A DNA stretch of 64,000 bases from positions 41,144,473 through 41,208,472 of the forward strand of contig OW799233.1 in assembly GCA_941918925.1 (NCBI GenBank). The letters run 5' to 3'. This stretch comes from Phyto melanocephala. Its lineage: Eukaryota; Arthropoda; Insecta; Diptera; Rhinophoridae. The notes beneath the pieces were generated by a model that was not told the origin of the DNA, ran no database searches, and was given only the letters and a program-made list of their open reading frames with translations. The translations under genes and the position numbers were made by a program. Shown piece after piece: positions 11,211 to 22,374 of this stretch (the stretch's first letter is position 1; each line of letters begins with the position of its first letter).

Positions 11211-11252
11211 GCTATGACTTCGGGCGGCTGCCGGATCTAACCTAACCTAACC
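10290..11252 (+). mobile_element. 5'-truncated LOA/I-type LINE with 13-bp target duplication
   Basis: TAATACATATTGG occurs at 10277-10289 and again at 11253-11265, exactly bounding the insert. The body is the 3' end of an ORF2 (RNase H domain onward), a short 3' UTR, and a (CTAAC)n tail at about 11236-11252 instead of poly(A). 5' truncation, target duplication and a simple-repeat tail are the marks of target-primed reverse transcription by LINEs of the I/LOA group. Confidence 0.85.
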
Positions 11253-11265
11253 TAATACATATTGG

Positions 11266-11639
11266 ACAATACTGAAATACATTAATTTATATTTTTAAAG
11301 TGAGTGTAAAAGTATTTTTCTTATGAGAAGAGCTGAATCAATGGGCATAAGTGTAAAAAGATCTAAGTGTTTGGAGTTAATGAGAAAAGCAGGTATTTTA
11401 GATAGTTTGCAAAAAAAATCTCATCACCTTTGTAATGAATTCCAATTAATAATTTTAGTTTTATATTTTAGTAATGAAAAATGGTAATAAAAGAACTTTA
11501 TATTCAAGAGTGTAAAACACAGGTTCATTTTAACAAATTTTAAAAATTTTTTATGAAATTCATCAATCGTTAACTTAAACAACTTCGCGAATATGAACTC
11601 CTTAGTTTTAAATTAGCTCACGTTACCGTGAGTGCACTG
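11266..11639 (+). other. Remainder of the pogo-like element
   Basis: AT-rich sequence to the right terminal repeat. A frame near 11322 (MRRAESMGISVKRSKCLELM) could be a transposase scrap, but I cannot place it in a family. Confidence 0.35.
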
Positions 11640-12260
11640 TATATGAATTTAAGGCAACACGTTAAAGTTGGTGTGACACCTTTATTTTCTGGTATAATAA
11701 TAACATTGACCGAAGAGCTATATATGCCAAATTTCATCATCGTTCCTTTTATTCTGTCGTTTTTATGAGCTTTTTAATTTTATTGATAGTAGAATTTGTG
11801 AAAAGTGGGCGTTAAAGTAGGCGTATCAAAGTACATTTTGCTAATGAATTCTACTTGGGTATTTCAGTAAAGGGTTCTTTATTCTTCCAATAACCTTGTC
11901 TATAAAGTAATTATATGAATTTAAGATAGAACGCTGTATGAGAGGTGGGCGTTAAAAGAGGCATGTCACCTTAATAAAAGCAATGTTTATAAAATTTCAG
12001 AATCGTAAATCTAATTTTTAAATAGACAGAAAAATACAATATGAAGTTTGAATTTTCGTACATTTTAGTCTAAAACTTCGCTCGTGATGTGTAGATTTCT
12101 TTGTATAAATTTTATAGAATTTTAAGGGAAAGATGCTGTTTTTACTCAAGAAATATACCAGTGACATTTTATTGTTCTACATTAATGTATTTAGACACAA
12201 TTGCATTTTATGTTTTATTCGATGTAGAAGGACATTATCTAAGTAGAAACTAAACGTTAA

Positions 12261-12875
12261 TAATATTGTTTCAAAAATAGGAGGTGACATGCCCACATAA
12301 AGCTACTACCATTTTAACTTGTTTATAAATTAACGAAATTTAAAAAAAAAATTATTAATCCAGTTTAAATTTATTTGAAAATAAGTTTAATGTTTATTAA
12401 ATTTTTTAAACTGATTATTATGTTTTATTAATTTTTCTTTGGCCGATTTAGCTAGGGTCTTAAATTTATATTGATACTACCATTCATTTTTATTTATTTG
12501 ATAGAAAAAAATCCATAAATTCTTTAAGCAACTTAATCATAATAGAGTGCCTACATATTGTTTAAGATTGTCTTACATAGATTCAACACATACTAAATCA
12601 CTATAACACATTGACTTTGAAGTTTTTCACATCAAATTGTCTATTTCCTTTTCTTAAACAAACATTCGTACAGTACTCGTACTTAAATACAATGTTGTTG
12701 ATATCATTTGAAAATGTTATGCGTAACTTATTCGTCAATTGCAAATATCGTTTGTTGTTGTGGTGTCATTTCTGTTGCCAAAATGTTTGTTGGTGTTTCT
12801 GTTGTTTCTGCATCAAACATATTGTACAAGACCACATTGTTGGTTTGCCATGTTAAAGTATTTATATTTTCTATT
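12261..12875. other. AT-rich non-coding stretch
   Basis: No element recognised. Overlapping short frames at 12611-12981 are hydrophobic T-rich translations without family resemblance. Confidence 0.4.
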
Positions 12876-13110
12876 TTTATACTCTTCACTCGTAGTGTCA
12901 TTGTCAAACCGTTTTAAATTCTTAAAAAGTATATATTTTCTGATTAAACGATATACTTTTGTCCATGTGTTTGTTTCATAGCTCCCATAAGTTTATATTT
13001 TATTAATAATCGGGTATGAATCGCCATTAAAACTGGGCAAAATCACTCCCTTACTCGCTGAGATATAAGCTGAAAAACATGACTACCTCTATTTTTTTCA
13101 AAACAAGCAC
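12876..13110 (-). mobile_element. Family B fragment (B7a), decayed
   Basis: TATACTCTTCACTCGTAG, AAAGTATATATTTTCTGA and CTGAGATATAAGC..ACCTC follow the order of a minus-strand family B copy. Confidence 0.45.
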
Positions 13111-13269
13111 ACAAAAAATTTATATTATGGTCTCATAGAGTTTTCACAAGTTTTTGTCATTATTTAAAAATAAGATCCGCCGCTAAATGTAATTCGTAGA
13201 AAGTTTTGGACAGATCCTCAAGTTATAAGCAAAATTAATTTCTTATATATTATTTTATAAAACTGCATA

Positions 13270-14375
13270 TTGAACGGTCAGGGCTTAATCGACTCCTCTA
13301 TTCATAAGCTTTCAGAAAATATATACTTTATGGGGTCGGAAATGAAAATTGTAAAAATTTCAAACGGAATGACAAAGCTATATATGAGGAGCCGCAGAAC
13401 AAAAGGTGCTTTTTCGCATTTCGCGAAAAATTGGTTTTTTGGTATTTTTATAATATTTAGGTTGAAATCTTGTAGAAACAATCAAGTTTGCGTTATTATT
13501 ATTTTTTTTTACAAAGTAAATGGGTTCTAAAAAATTTATTCTTAACAAAAGGTGCTTTTTTGATTATTTTTTATCAAAAGGTGCTTTTTTGATTATTTTT
13601 TATCAAAAGGTTCTTTTCCATAATCTTTGTGTAGTTTCACTTTTTACTTTAATGATTAAACCAAACTACAGTTAAAGTAAAATTAATCAGATGTTAAAGT
13701 CTTTGTGGAAAGTCTTTTAATAAAACAGTTTGGTAAAGACTGGAGTGAAAATCAGTCATTATTTTGATACAAGAACATTTTGTATAACCAGGATAAAGGT
13801 ATGGAGGATTCAATAGACGAAAATGTTGGATGTTCTTGCCTAGAAGAAGATGTTGGAACAAGAGTTTAACTTTAACAAATTTTATATGTATTTAATTTAA
13901 GGCTAAGAAAGAAATGTTTAAGTTGCAATTTTATTTAATAAAACGACAAAAATTATATACTTAATTTAACATTTTTTAATATATTAGATCAGGTTTAACC
14001 ACATTCAGTCAAAATTTTATCGTCATTTATGTGTATTCGCATTACAAAATATACTTTTTCCTTCTATTAACAGAACGTGCTCTTTTACTTTTTTTAACAA
14101 AAGGTGCTTTTTTGCTTTCTTTTTTACAAAAGGTGCTTTTTCCGAAATAAAAATGGAATTATATCAAACATCCTTAATATTTAATAGGGTGACTTATGAC
14201 AGTTAGATGCATCTGTAGATAAGTAAAATACTTGTTAGCATTTGCAGGTTCTTGCAGTTTTTTAAAGTGACGAAAAAAATAAATCTCAATTTCCCAAAAA
14301 TTTGAAATGAGCGAAAAAGCACCTTTTGTTCTGCGGCTCCTCATATACCCTTGTGCATCACAGGAGACGGCAAAA
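13270..14375 (+). mobile_element. Family B fragment (B7b), split by a terminal-repeat element
   Basis: GGTCAGGGCTTAATCGACTC, ATACTTTATGGGGTCGGAAA and GACAAAGCTATATAT lead up to 13385. After the insert the repeat resumes at ATATACCCTTGTGCATCACA (14343). Copy B2 shows the uninterrupted site GCTATATATACCCTTGTG. Confidence 0.65.
13386..14342. mobile_element. 957-bp DNA transposon-like element with perfect 32-bp terminal repeats
   Basis: The first 32 bases (13386-13417, starting GAGGAGCCGCAGAACAAAAG) reappear exactly as the reverse complement at 14311-14342. ATAT flanks both sides; comparison with family B copy B2 is consistent with a 4-bp duplication, though the TA-rich target leaves this ambiguous. 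The terminal-repeat word AAAAGGTGCTTTTTT recurs inside both ends (about 13547-13615 and 14098-14146). A short frame at 13802-13879 (MEDSIDENVGCSCLEEDVG) is the only coding scrap, and I do not recognise it. The superfamily is unknown to me. Confidence 0.75.
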
Positions 14376-14571
14376 ACATAATAGAAACTGTTTTATCATA
14401 ATGTAAATTCTTTTGTAAAATTGCTTGTAAAACTGTTAGTTTTGATACTATTGCATTCAGGTTTTGTGTCGAACTGCATTTGTGTGAAATTTATAGAAAT
14501 CACTGGAAAACTTAATTTCGTAAAAAAAACGAAATGAGGTCTTTCTACTTGTAACCATCGTTATAATTTAT

Positions 14572-14660
14572 GGGGTCTTAAGTGGGTATTTTGATGTTGC
14601 AAACGAAATGACAAAACGAATATACCCCCCCCCATACCATTTTTTTGGTGGTGGGTACAC
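14572..14660 (+). mobile_element. Family A 3'-end fragment (A9)
   Basis: TTATGGGGTCTTAAGTGGGT, GACAAAACGAATATACCCCC and the hairpin CCATACC..GGTGGTGGG match the last 90 bp of family A. Confidence 0.6.
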
Positions 14661-15855
14661 AAATTTATATTTTTTATACTTCAAAAGGACGATGGATTGA
14701 AAAATGAAGAACTAAGTATGCATTTTTATTAAATTTTGTTTGTAGCTAAATTAGCATATAAGTTCTTCATTTTCAGTAAATAAAAATATTTTTTGTTAAA
14801 CTTGATAAATATTTTAATTTTTTTTTTTGGAGGCTATTTAGAATTTCCTATTAATTTAGTTTCTCTGAATTTTTTTACTATTGGATAGTTTTAATATTGT
14901 TTAAGTTAAATTAATGCTTCGACCATATTCAATAAAAACTGTGTAAATTACATTGTAGCAGACAACAATTTTTTCTCGTGCTGCAAGGTTTTTTAGTCTG
15001 CTGGGCCATGTTCTATCAATAACTTAATTTTTTTTTTGGAAATGCGTATTTGTATTGTTTCTTTTTTCAAATAGTCTAAGTTAATTTTTTTTTTAGATCC
15101 TTCAATAAGGCATTAATTTGTGTAATGCTACTCCAAACCATACGACTTTCTTCAAGTGTAGTTGTCATATAGCAAAAAATTAACTTGATACGTTTTAGTA
15201 TTTAAAACATAATTTTTTTTTGTATATTTTGGCACAGATCTTTTTAACTTGAATTTGTGAGCAGAAATTATTTTTAATATCTTCATAAGCTGGTAAACAA
15301 AACAAATTCTCATATTGTACCTGCCGACCACCACATCTAATTGGATGGTACACAGTTAAGGATATCAGTAAACCATTTCAACCTCTATATACAGATTTAA
15401 TAAAACAATTCTTTCTCTTACGCAGAAAAATGAAAATAAAACAAAACACTTGAGTATTATTTAAATGGAGAAAGTAATTATATTAAGCAGCCTTTTTAGG
15501 ACCATAAAAATCACAAAACTCTGGTTTTTATTGATGATGCTATTAAGATTGTAACCTATAATCAGTTATCGGCTTGACTTTGTTGTTTAATTTTATTTTG
15601 CATGTACATATATTATATGTACATACATGCAAACACGTATCTCATAAGGCGCCCTCAAAACATACAATAATCTCTCTCTTAAGCAAAAATTAAAAAAAAA
15701 TTTCCGCCAAGTGAAACAATTTGTTTAAAATCAATAACAAACTTTTGAAAATAATGGCAGAAATGATTAAATTAACTTTAAACAAGAAACAACATCTTTA
15801 TTTAATATTTGTTCAACCATCAATCGTCTCTTGTGCCTTTGGATTGAGTACTTTT
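14661..15855. other. AT-rich non-coding stretch
   Basis: Nothing recognised. Confidence 0.45.
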
Positions 15856-16583
15856 TATACCCTTCACCTGTGGTGCACAAGGGTATATATAGCTTTGTCA
15901 TTCCGTTTGTAATTTCTACAATTTTCATTTCCGACCCCATAAAGTATATATTTTCTGAAAGCTTTTGAATAGAGGAGTCGATTAAGCCCTGACCGTCTGT
16001 CCGTCTGCCCGTCTGTCCGTGTGTTGGTTGAAATCAACTTTTAGAAGCAACTATATGTTCCTCAAATCTCTATATGGTATTAGTCTCTTGGAAATATCCA
16101 GGAATGAATCGCTATTGAAATTCAGCACAATCGCCCCATAACTTTCTGAGATATGAGCAAAAAACCACGACCACCTCGTTTTTTTTCACAATTACAACAA
16201 CAACATACATACATACACACATGTAAAAAACATACCAAACAAAAAAAATTACAAAAAAAAAATATTAAAAATAAGAAAAAAATAATAAAAAAAACTACAA
16301 AAAAAAATTTTAAAAAAATTTAAAAAAAAATTAAAAAAAATTTTTTAAAAAAATTTAAAAAAAATATAAAAAAAAATAATAAAATATAAATAATATATTA
16401 AATAAAATAAAATAAAATTTTTTTGGCTCAGCTGGGATTCGATGCCACATTTATTCTAACGTGTACGTATGCACGTATTTTATATGGGATGAATGGTGAT
16501 ACAAACAATTGTTATTGCATGACTACACGTTGTGAAGGGTATATAAGATTCGGCACGGCCGAATATAGCACTGTTACTTGTTT
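15856..16583 (-). mobile_element. Family B repeat, copy B2, complete, with inverted core
   Basis: The plus strand reads TATACCCTTCACCTGTGG (end hairpin), TTTCCGACCCCATAAAGTAT, the GTCCGTCTGCCCGTCTGTCC block, an A-rich core (about 16240-16420), CAGCTGGGATTCGATGCC, then CGTTGTGAAGGGTATATAAG and the head, which ends in ACTTGTTT. The flanks have the same orientation as copy B1, but the core and the GGATTCGATGCC motif are reversed relative to B1. Confidence 0.75.
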
Positions 16584-17470
16584 GAACCTGTTTTTATTCC
16601 CAGATCACTTATAGTCCAGCTTAAGTTGTAGCCGTATATTTTTCTGTCTGTCATTAAAAACTTTATCAAAGACAACAGTGCTGTGGTAAATGTGTGTTTT
16701 AAAGCGATGAGTTTGACGAAAAGTGTTGCAATTTTTATTGCCGTAAATTATATGTCTCACAACCAGCAATCAGTTTGAATGTTCAAATCAATATATATTG
16801 TGGATATTTTTTTTATTTTTATTATTTTCTTTGCATTCCGTATTATTGTGAATGAAAATAAAAGGTTAATTTAGAAGCGCACATTTTAGTATATTGATTT
16901 CAATGAGTTCAAAAATTGATTTTACACTTGCAGTGCCAGAGTGAAAATATTTAAAAAATTCTGATTTATTTTTAATATAAATTGTTATTTGGGTTTGAGT
17001 TTAATTGCTAGAAAAAAGTAGAAAAAAATTTACACTAATAGAGTAATAGTGCATTTAAATTTTTTTCCCCTACAAAAACCTGGCAGTTGTCTAAAGCATT
17101 TAAATTTTACAGTCGGAATAAAGCTCAGCTGGTCAAAGTTTGTACTAAAGTACTCTTCCTTTAATAATAAATATATCCAGAACTTACGTGTTTGTTTTGC
17201 ATACAGCTTGACTCATACAGATATTATGTTACTTGACTTAATGTTAGTTGAATTTAATTCAGATGTATCCTGCGATCTTTGTGTCCGTCTAAGGATTCCA
17301 TTTCCCTTTTGTTCTAGGAACGTTAAAATATATGTCTATGACGCATGTAAAGAATTTGTGGGATGGAATATGTATAGGTACGCTAACTACTATTCATGCA
17401 TATGCAACATCTATTTCCCACCAGACTTTACTTATCAACTAGTAGCAATCAGGTAATGAGACAAATTATA
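16584..17470. other. AT-rich non-coding stretch
   Basis: No recognised element. An open frame at 17049-17456 (135 codons) has no family resemblance and I do not support it as a gene. Confidence 0.4.
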
Positions 17471-18024
17471 AAGGGTCCGAGATCTAACGTTTTTTTTTTC
17501 AACTAGTGCTTATTTCGTGAATGGTAACACTTAACTCATGTCTGATTTGACAGATAATTAGTTTTATCCTTCTGCTGAACGAATATGGTTGTTTATACGC
17601 TAGAACAACGCTGGGAAATATTGCGACTTACTTTGGCCGATTTTTCCAAAAAAAAAAACATCTTTTCACATGAAGCTCATTTTGATCTTGTCGGCTATGT
17701 AAACAAGCAAAATTGTCGCATTTGGGGCACAGAAAACCCTCAAGCATACATTGAAAAACCGATACACCAAAAACGAGTCACTGTTTGGTGCGGATTTTGG
17801 TCCAGAGGCATAATTGAGCCATTTTTCTTCGAAAATGAGCAAGGAGTAGCCGTAGACAATGGCGATCATTATCGGGCCACGTTGAACGAATTTTTGTTTA
17901 CAAAAATTTAAGGGGAGGATATCGGCAACATTTTGTTTCAACAGGGCGGCGCTACGTGCCACACAGCCGAAGCTACACTTTTTATAGCATTTTCGAAAAA
18001 AAAGAAGTTATTTGGCGGACCCTT
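17471..18024 (+). mobile_element. Internally deleted mariner-like element (554 bp), intact ends
   Basis: The ends AAGGGTCCGAGATCTAACG and GGCGGACCCTT are inverted repeats, flanked by TA at 17469-17470 and 18025-18026. This is the Tc1/mariner target rule. The interior keeps the start and part of the catalytic core of a transposase but has lost roughly the middle third. Confidence 0.85.
17585..17911 (+). pseudogene. Mariner-like transposase, in-frame internal deletion
   Basis: The 108-codon frame begins with the N-terminal start MVVYTLEQRWEILRLTLADF and jumps across the deletion into the catalytic core: FSHEAHFDLVGYVNKQNCR, then IHQKRVTVWCGFW, then FFFENEQGVAVDNGDHYRA. In active relatives the first catalytic aspartate sits in FSDEAHF; here it is histidine, so the product would be inactive. 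The second motif (QGGATCHTAEA) lies after the stop in another frame, and the third catalytic residue is gone. The deletion kept the frame open, which is unusual for a dead copy. Confidence 0.75.
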
Positions 18025-19814
18025 TATTATAGAAACGCTAGTATTACGATTTACTAACTTGGTTTAACGAAAATCGTATCGTAAAAAAAATTAGTAAAAA
18101 TTTAATCGATTTCCTAATAATATTTATCTTACAATTGTTATTGTTACCCAGCAAAAAAAAATTGGAAGTAGTGCAAAGCGAATTACATTTACAAGACTTC
18201 TAAATCAATTGTGTAAAAGCATTAATTCTAAATGACTACTTAACTGCAAAATAATTTGTCATAAATGATGTGCTTAAAAATAAATGCAACATCATGCAAG
18301 ATATCTTAAAGAATTCATGTAAACAAACAAATGTAACACATGAAATATCGGATAATTGTCACCAAATATGCATGAGTTCCATGCACTTATTAGAATGGAG
18401 TGCAGTTCATTAAAATATTCACGTAAACATCTGATCTCCAATGACACGCTAATGTTAAAATCATTAGTGTTTTCACCTAAATTAAATCACTTCGTCACCC
18501 TGCAAACCCCTGCAAAATCACTTTTTTGTCATAGATTTTTTTGCTGGGTATTTAAGCGACACAAATTTTTAAACCTTATACCCGACTCGGATATGGCGGG
18601 ACTCCATTTGGAAGGGAATGAATTTAATTTGGAACTTTTTTTTAGCAAAGATGTCAGTTAATTATAACAAAGAATCAAAAAATATTATTCGAATAACATA
18701 ATCATTTAAGAGAAAAAAATGCAAATGTCGATAAAAATTAAACGATTGTCGGATTAAATTAACTAGTGAATAGCACCAGAGCAGAATATATATCGTAAAG
18801 CAACTATGACCGGAGGGTAATCAGATCAGGATCACAGGCAGAAGATAATGCGTAAATCTAGTACGTGTGATATGTAATTACGAGGCGTTACGAGTGATCT
18901 TCCAGAACTTAACTTTAAAAATCTTGTTAAAATATTATAAAAGCTTTAATTTGGCAGAAGGAAAACGAATTGAGAAAATTGAGATACACATTCTTCAAAT
19001 AAATATTAAGAGTCAATTTTTAATTAGTGAATTTTTGTGAAACTAATTCGTTTTTCTAGTTCAATATTTATGTGACATAAAAAAAAATTCGTTAAAAATG
19101 TTTGGAATTAAGTTACCAATATACAAGCATATAAAAGCTTTTGCATAACTGAATTTGCAATTCTATTAATTTATTCATAAATATTTTAATTTATTGCAAA
19201 ATAATTGAAAGAAAAAATCAGGAATAAAAACTTTGTACATACCTTAAAATGTGTCTCCGCTTTATAAGAATTAATTATTTGCCCAAAAAAAAAATAAAAA
19301 AAAAAAAATAACAAAGTCATGTCCAGTATTCAAGAACGAGATATGATTGACAAACTACAATGTTGACCCACATATTGGTTAAACGAAAATCAAGAAAAAG
19401 ACATGAATAGAAAACTAAAGGTATTCACGCGTCTATATATTTACATACATACAAACAAATCAACAAATCAAATTTATTTCAATAGCAACATAACAAAAAA
19501 GAAAACGAAATCGTTTTAAATAATAGTTACTGTAACAAATGTCAGACTGCCATTACGTATGAGTTGTAAAATACTCTAAAGATTAATTAAGAAATTCTCT
19601 TAAGTGATTTTCGTAAACCACACACATAACGTACATAACTGCAAAGTAAATTCATATATAAAACAACATAATTAATTGCTGTATTTACAAGGTGTCCTAA
19701 ATTCAAATAATCTAAAATAATAACATAGAAAATATGACTGTTGTAAATGACCCCGTAAACGACAGCACAATAAACATACAATGCTCAGTAGTATTACATA
19801 AGCACAGTTTTTTA
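18025..19814. other. AT-rich non-coding stretch
   Basis: No element or gene recognised. The frame at 18356-18661 shows no family features. Confidence 0.45.
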
Positions 19815-20781
19815 CAGCTTTGTCATTCCGTTTGTAATTTCTACAATTTTCATTTCCGACCCCATAAAGTATATATATTTTCTGAAAGCTTATGAATAGA
19901 GGAGTCCGTCTGCCCGTCTGTCCGTGTGTTGGTTGAAATCAACTTTTAGAAGCAACCATATGTTCCTCAGATCTGCGTATAGTATCAATCTTTTGGAAAT
20001 ATCCGGGAAAAAATCGCTATTGAAGTTCAGCACAATCGCCCGATAACTTTCTGAGATATGAGCAAATAAACACGACTGCCTCTGTTTTTTCCCATATTTT
20101 TACCACCAAAATCAAAATTTTGAGCCATAGAATAATTTATAGGTACCTTTGTTACTATTTGTAAATAGATATAATATGCCTCTAGAGATATTCGTGAAAA
20201 AATTTGGATAGGGCGGGTTCTAATCACAAAAGTTATAGGTAAAATTTTTTTTAAAACATATAAATTCCAGAAATTTACAAACGAAAATAATTTTTTTCAG
20301 ATTCTGGACAACAGAGAGAGTCAATATTGATATTATCTGAAAGGACTTGACTATCGCAATATAAGCACTATAACAAAAATTAAATTTCATGTTTGCCGCC
20401 ACTACGAAATGGCGGACAAAAAAATTAAATATGAGTCAAATCTGGTATTTTAAAATGTAACTTTCTAAACCCCCTCAATATGGGTATAAAATGAAAGGGT
20501 TTGACCAGTAAAATACTGAAAGTTATTACAAAATGTAAAATCCAAGATGACGTCGAAAGCAAAATGGTGGACCAAATTTTGTTAACCCTATTAATATGGA
20601 TAACAAATGACTAGTGGAATACAGTTAACTATGTTTAAATTCGAAATCCAGGATGGCGTCGGAAAAATGGCGTATAACATGAAATATAGCTGAAGCTACG
20701 ATGTGAGATTATACCTATGTACTTGATGGTGAAGGGTATTATCAGATTCGGCACGGCCGAATATAGCACTCGTACTTGTTT
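19815..20781 (-). mobile_element. Family B repeat, copy B3, lacks the terminal hairpin
   Basis: TTTGTCATTCCGTTTGTAAT, CCCATAAAGTATATATATTT, GTCTGCCCGTCTGTCCGTGT and TGAGATATGAGCA match family B. The head GATTCGGCACGGCCGAATAT ends at 20781. The centre is not the usual A/T core; it holds loosely repeated AATGGCGGAC / CAAGATGACGTCG / CAGGATGGCGTCG units (20405-20670), so this is a sub-family. Confidence 0.65.
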
Positions 20782-20859
20782 TATCTTCTCCTGTAAAATT
20801 ACAACTATGTGAGTTAAGGCCTTTCTACCTGTGACGAAGGATATATATTCTGAGTTCTG

Positions 20860-21475
20860 GTTTCATTATATGACGATGTCCGACCGTCTGTTGAAAGCAC
20901 GATAGGGCTCGAACCAAAAAAGCTATGTGTATCGAAATTTGCCAGGATATTTCCTCTATACAAGGAATGTTCAGTATTGAAAATGGACTAAATTGGTATA
21001 ATAGAAAGAGACCTATAGCTCGTAAAATAAGAATAGGTAAAAAAGAAGTCTATCTTACATGGAACAAAATGCTATTGTGGCTAAACGCATTAACATACAG
21101 CGATAAAATTTCGCAAGTGTAAGTGAAAGTTACTTAAATCACAATATTGGGAATGAATTTATATAATAAAATGTATGAAACCTTATACCGCACAGTGTCT
21201 TTTTCGGCCTTATTAAAACTTAAAACGTAATAAAACTAACAAATTAGATGTAAGATTTTGATATCTTACAAGCAGTGCTTTTTGATCAATGAAATTGTTG
21301 TAATGAAAACTTAAGGTGACATGCCTCTTTTTGTGCCTACCTCCCATATAATGCTTTATAACAAATTCATATAATTTAATAATAACTGATAACAAATGTA
21401 AAGAATAATATCTAAAAGATGCCAGCTGTAAAAGAAAATTGGGGTTAAGTGCAAAAAACAAGTTCAGTTTGCTGT
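20860..21475 (-). mobile_element. Family A repeat fragment (A5), decayed
   Basis: The minus-strand order of the ATGTCCGACCGTCTGTTGAA, AAAATGGACTAAATTGG, TATACCGCACAGTGTCTTTT and ACCTCCCATATAATGCTTTA blocks matches family A. Both ends are missing. Confidence 0.55.
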
Positions 21476-21596
21476 AAAAATGGCATAAGATGAAAAATTA
21501 TATTTTTAAACACGTCTGTAATTATTTAAAAAATGTCTAGTATGACAAAAAATATTTATGACTTAAAAAGTAAACATTTTTTTTATTTTGTTTATA

Positions 21597-22124
21597 AAGG
21601 CTCCGCCATCTAACGTTTTTTTCAACTACTGCTTATTTCGTGAATGGTAACACTTAGCTCATGTCTGATTTGACAGATAATTAGTTTTAATCTTCCACTG
21701 AACGAATATGGTTGTGTATACGCTTGAACAACGCTGGGAAATATTGCGACAATACTTTGGCCAATATTGCCAAAAAAAAAAACATCATCTTATCAGATGA
21801 AGCTCATTTTGATCTCCGCGCGCATACATTGAAAAGCCGATACACCCAAAACGAGTCACTGTTTGGTTCGGATTTTGGTCCATAGCCATAATTGGTGCAT
21901 TTTTCTTCGAAAGTGAGCAAGGAGTGGCCGTTATAGTCAATGGAGATCGTTATCCGGCCATGTTGAACGAATTTTTGTTTACAAAAATTAAAGAGGAGGA
22001 TATTGGCAAACATTTGGTTTCAACAGGACGACGCTACGTGCCACACAGTAGAAGCTACACTTTTTATAGCATTTTCGAAAAAAAAGGAAAGTAAAAAAAA
22101 GTTAAAAGTTATTTGGCGAACCGT
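21597..22124 (+). mobile_element. Second internally deleted mariner-like element, same deletion
   Basis: The left end AAGGCTCCGCCATCTAACG and right end GGCGAACCGTT match those at 17471-18024. The transposase start (TATACGCTTGAACAACGCTG) again runs into an A-run and AACATCATCTTATCAGATGA at the same deletion point as the 17.5-kb copy. A further deletion removed the NKQNCRIW stretch, and the frame is broken. Confidence 0.8.
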
Positions 22125-22374
22125 TCACATTTTATTTGTTAATGTAATATTGCAATGAAACAAAATTACTTATTTTGTATGTACCGAGACTGTAAAGACC
22201 TATACATACTCTTTCAGCCAAAACTTATCCTAGATCCAAAAAATTTTTTATTATTTTAATGTCATTAGCTTTTTAAAATAAGTCAGATATTTATTATCTC
22301 TTCTAAATCATTCTTTTTCAACTGTTATTTCGGCCATAATGAACAGCGTAAAAAAGTACGTTAAAAAATAATTA

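Larger units (their letters stand above)
10125..11639. mobile_element. Pogo/Tigger-like element interrupted by a LINE
   Basis: The right end CACGTTACCGTGAGTGCACTG (reverse complement CAGTGCACTCACGG) matches a worn left end GGAGCACTCGCAAAAACGTG. Short ACGTGAACA-type motifs repeat near both ends, including 3.6 copies of a 16-bp unit (ACGTGAACACCGTCTA) at 10141-10198. A CAG..CTG end and TA at the right flank fit the pogo/Tigger branch of Tc1/mariner. The interior is mostly gone; a short frame after 11320 may be transposase-derived. Confidence 0.5.
9742..12260 (+). mobile_element. Family A repeat, copy A7, split by a pogo-like element
   Basis: A worn head (TAAGAGCATATGCCGAAT, then ACTCACCACCAATTTTGTG) begins the copy. 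GTGGGCGTGGCATC follows at about 9976, and the copy resumes at 11640 with TATATGAATTTAAGGCAACA, GTGGGCGTTAAAGTAGGCG and TTTTCGTACATTTTAGTC. Copy A4 (about 59400) shows the two halves joined, so 10125-11639 is an insertion. The terminal hairpin is not recognisable. Confidence 0.55.

Noticed and set aside
17049..17456. 135-codon open frame
   Set aside because: No recognisable domain; ends just before a mariner element; probably chance in AT-rich DNA.
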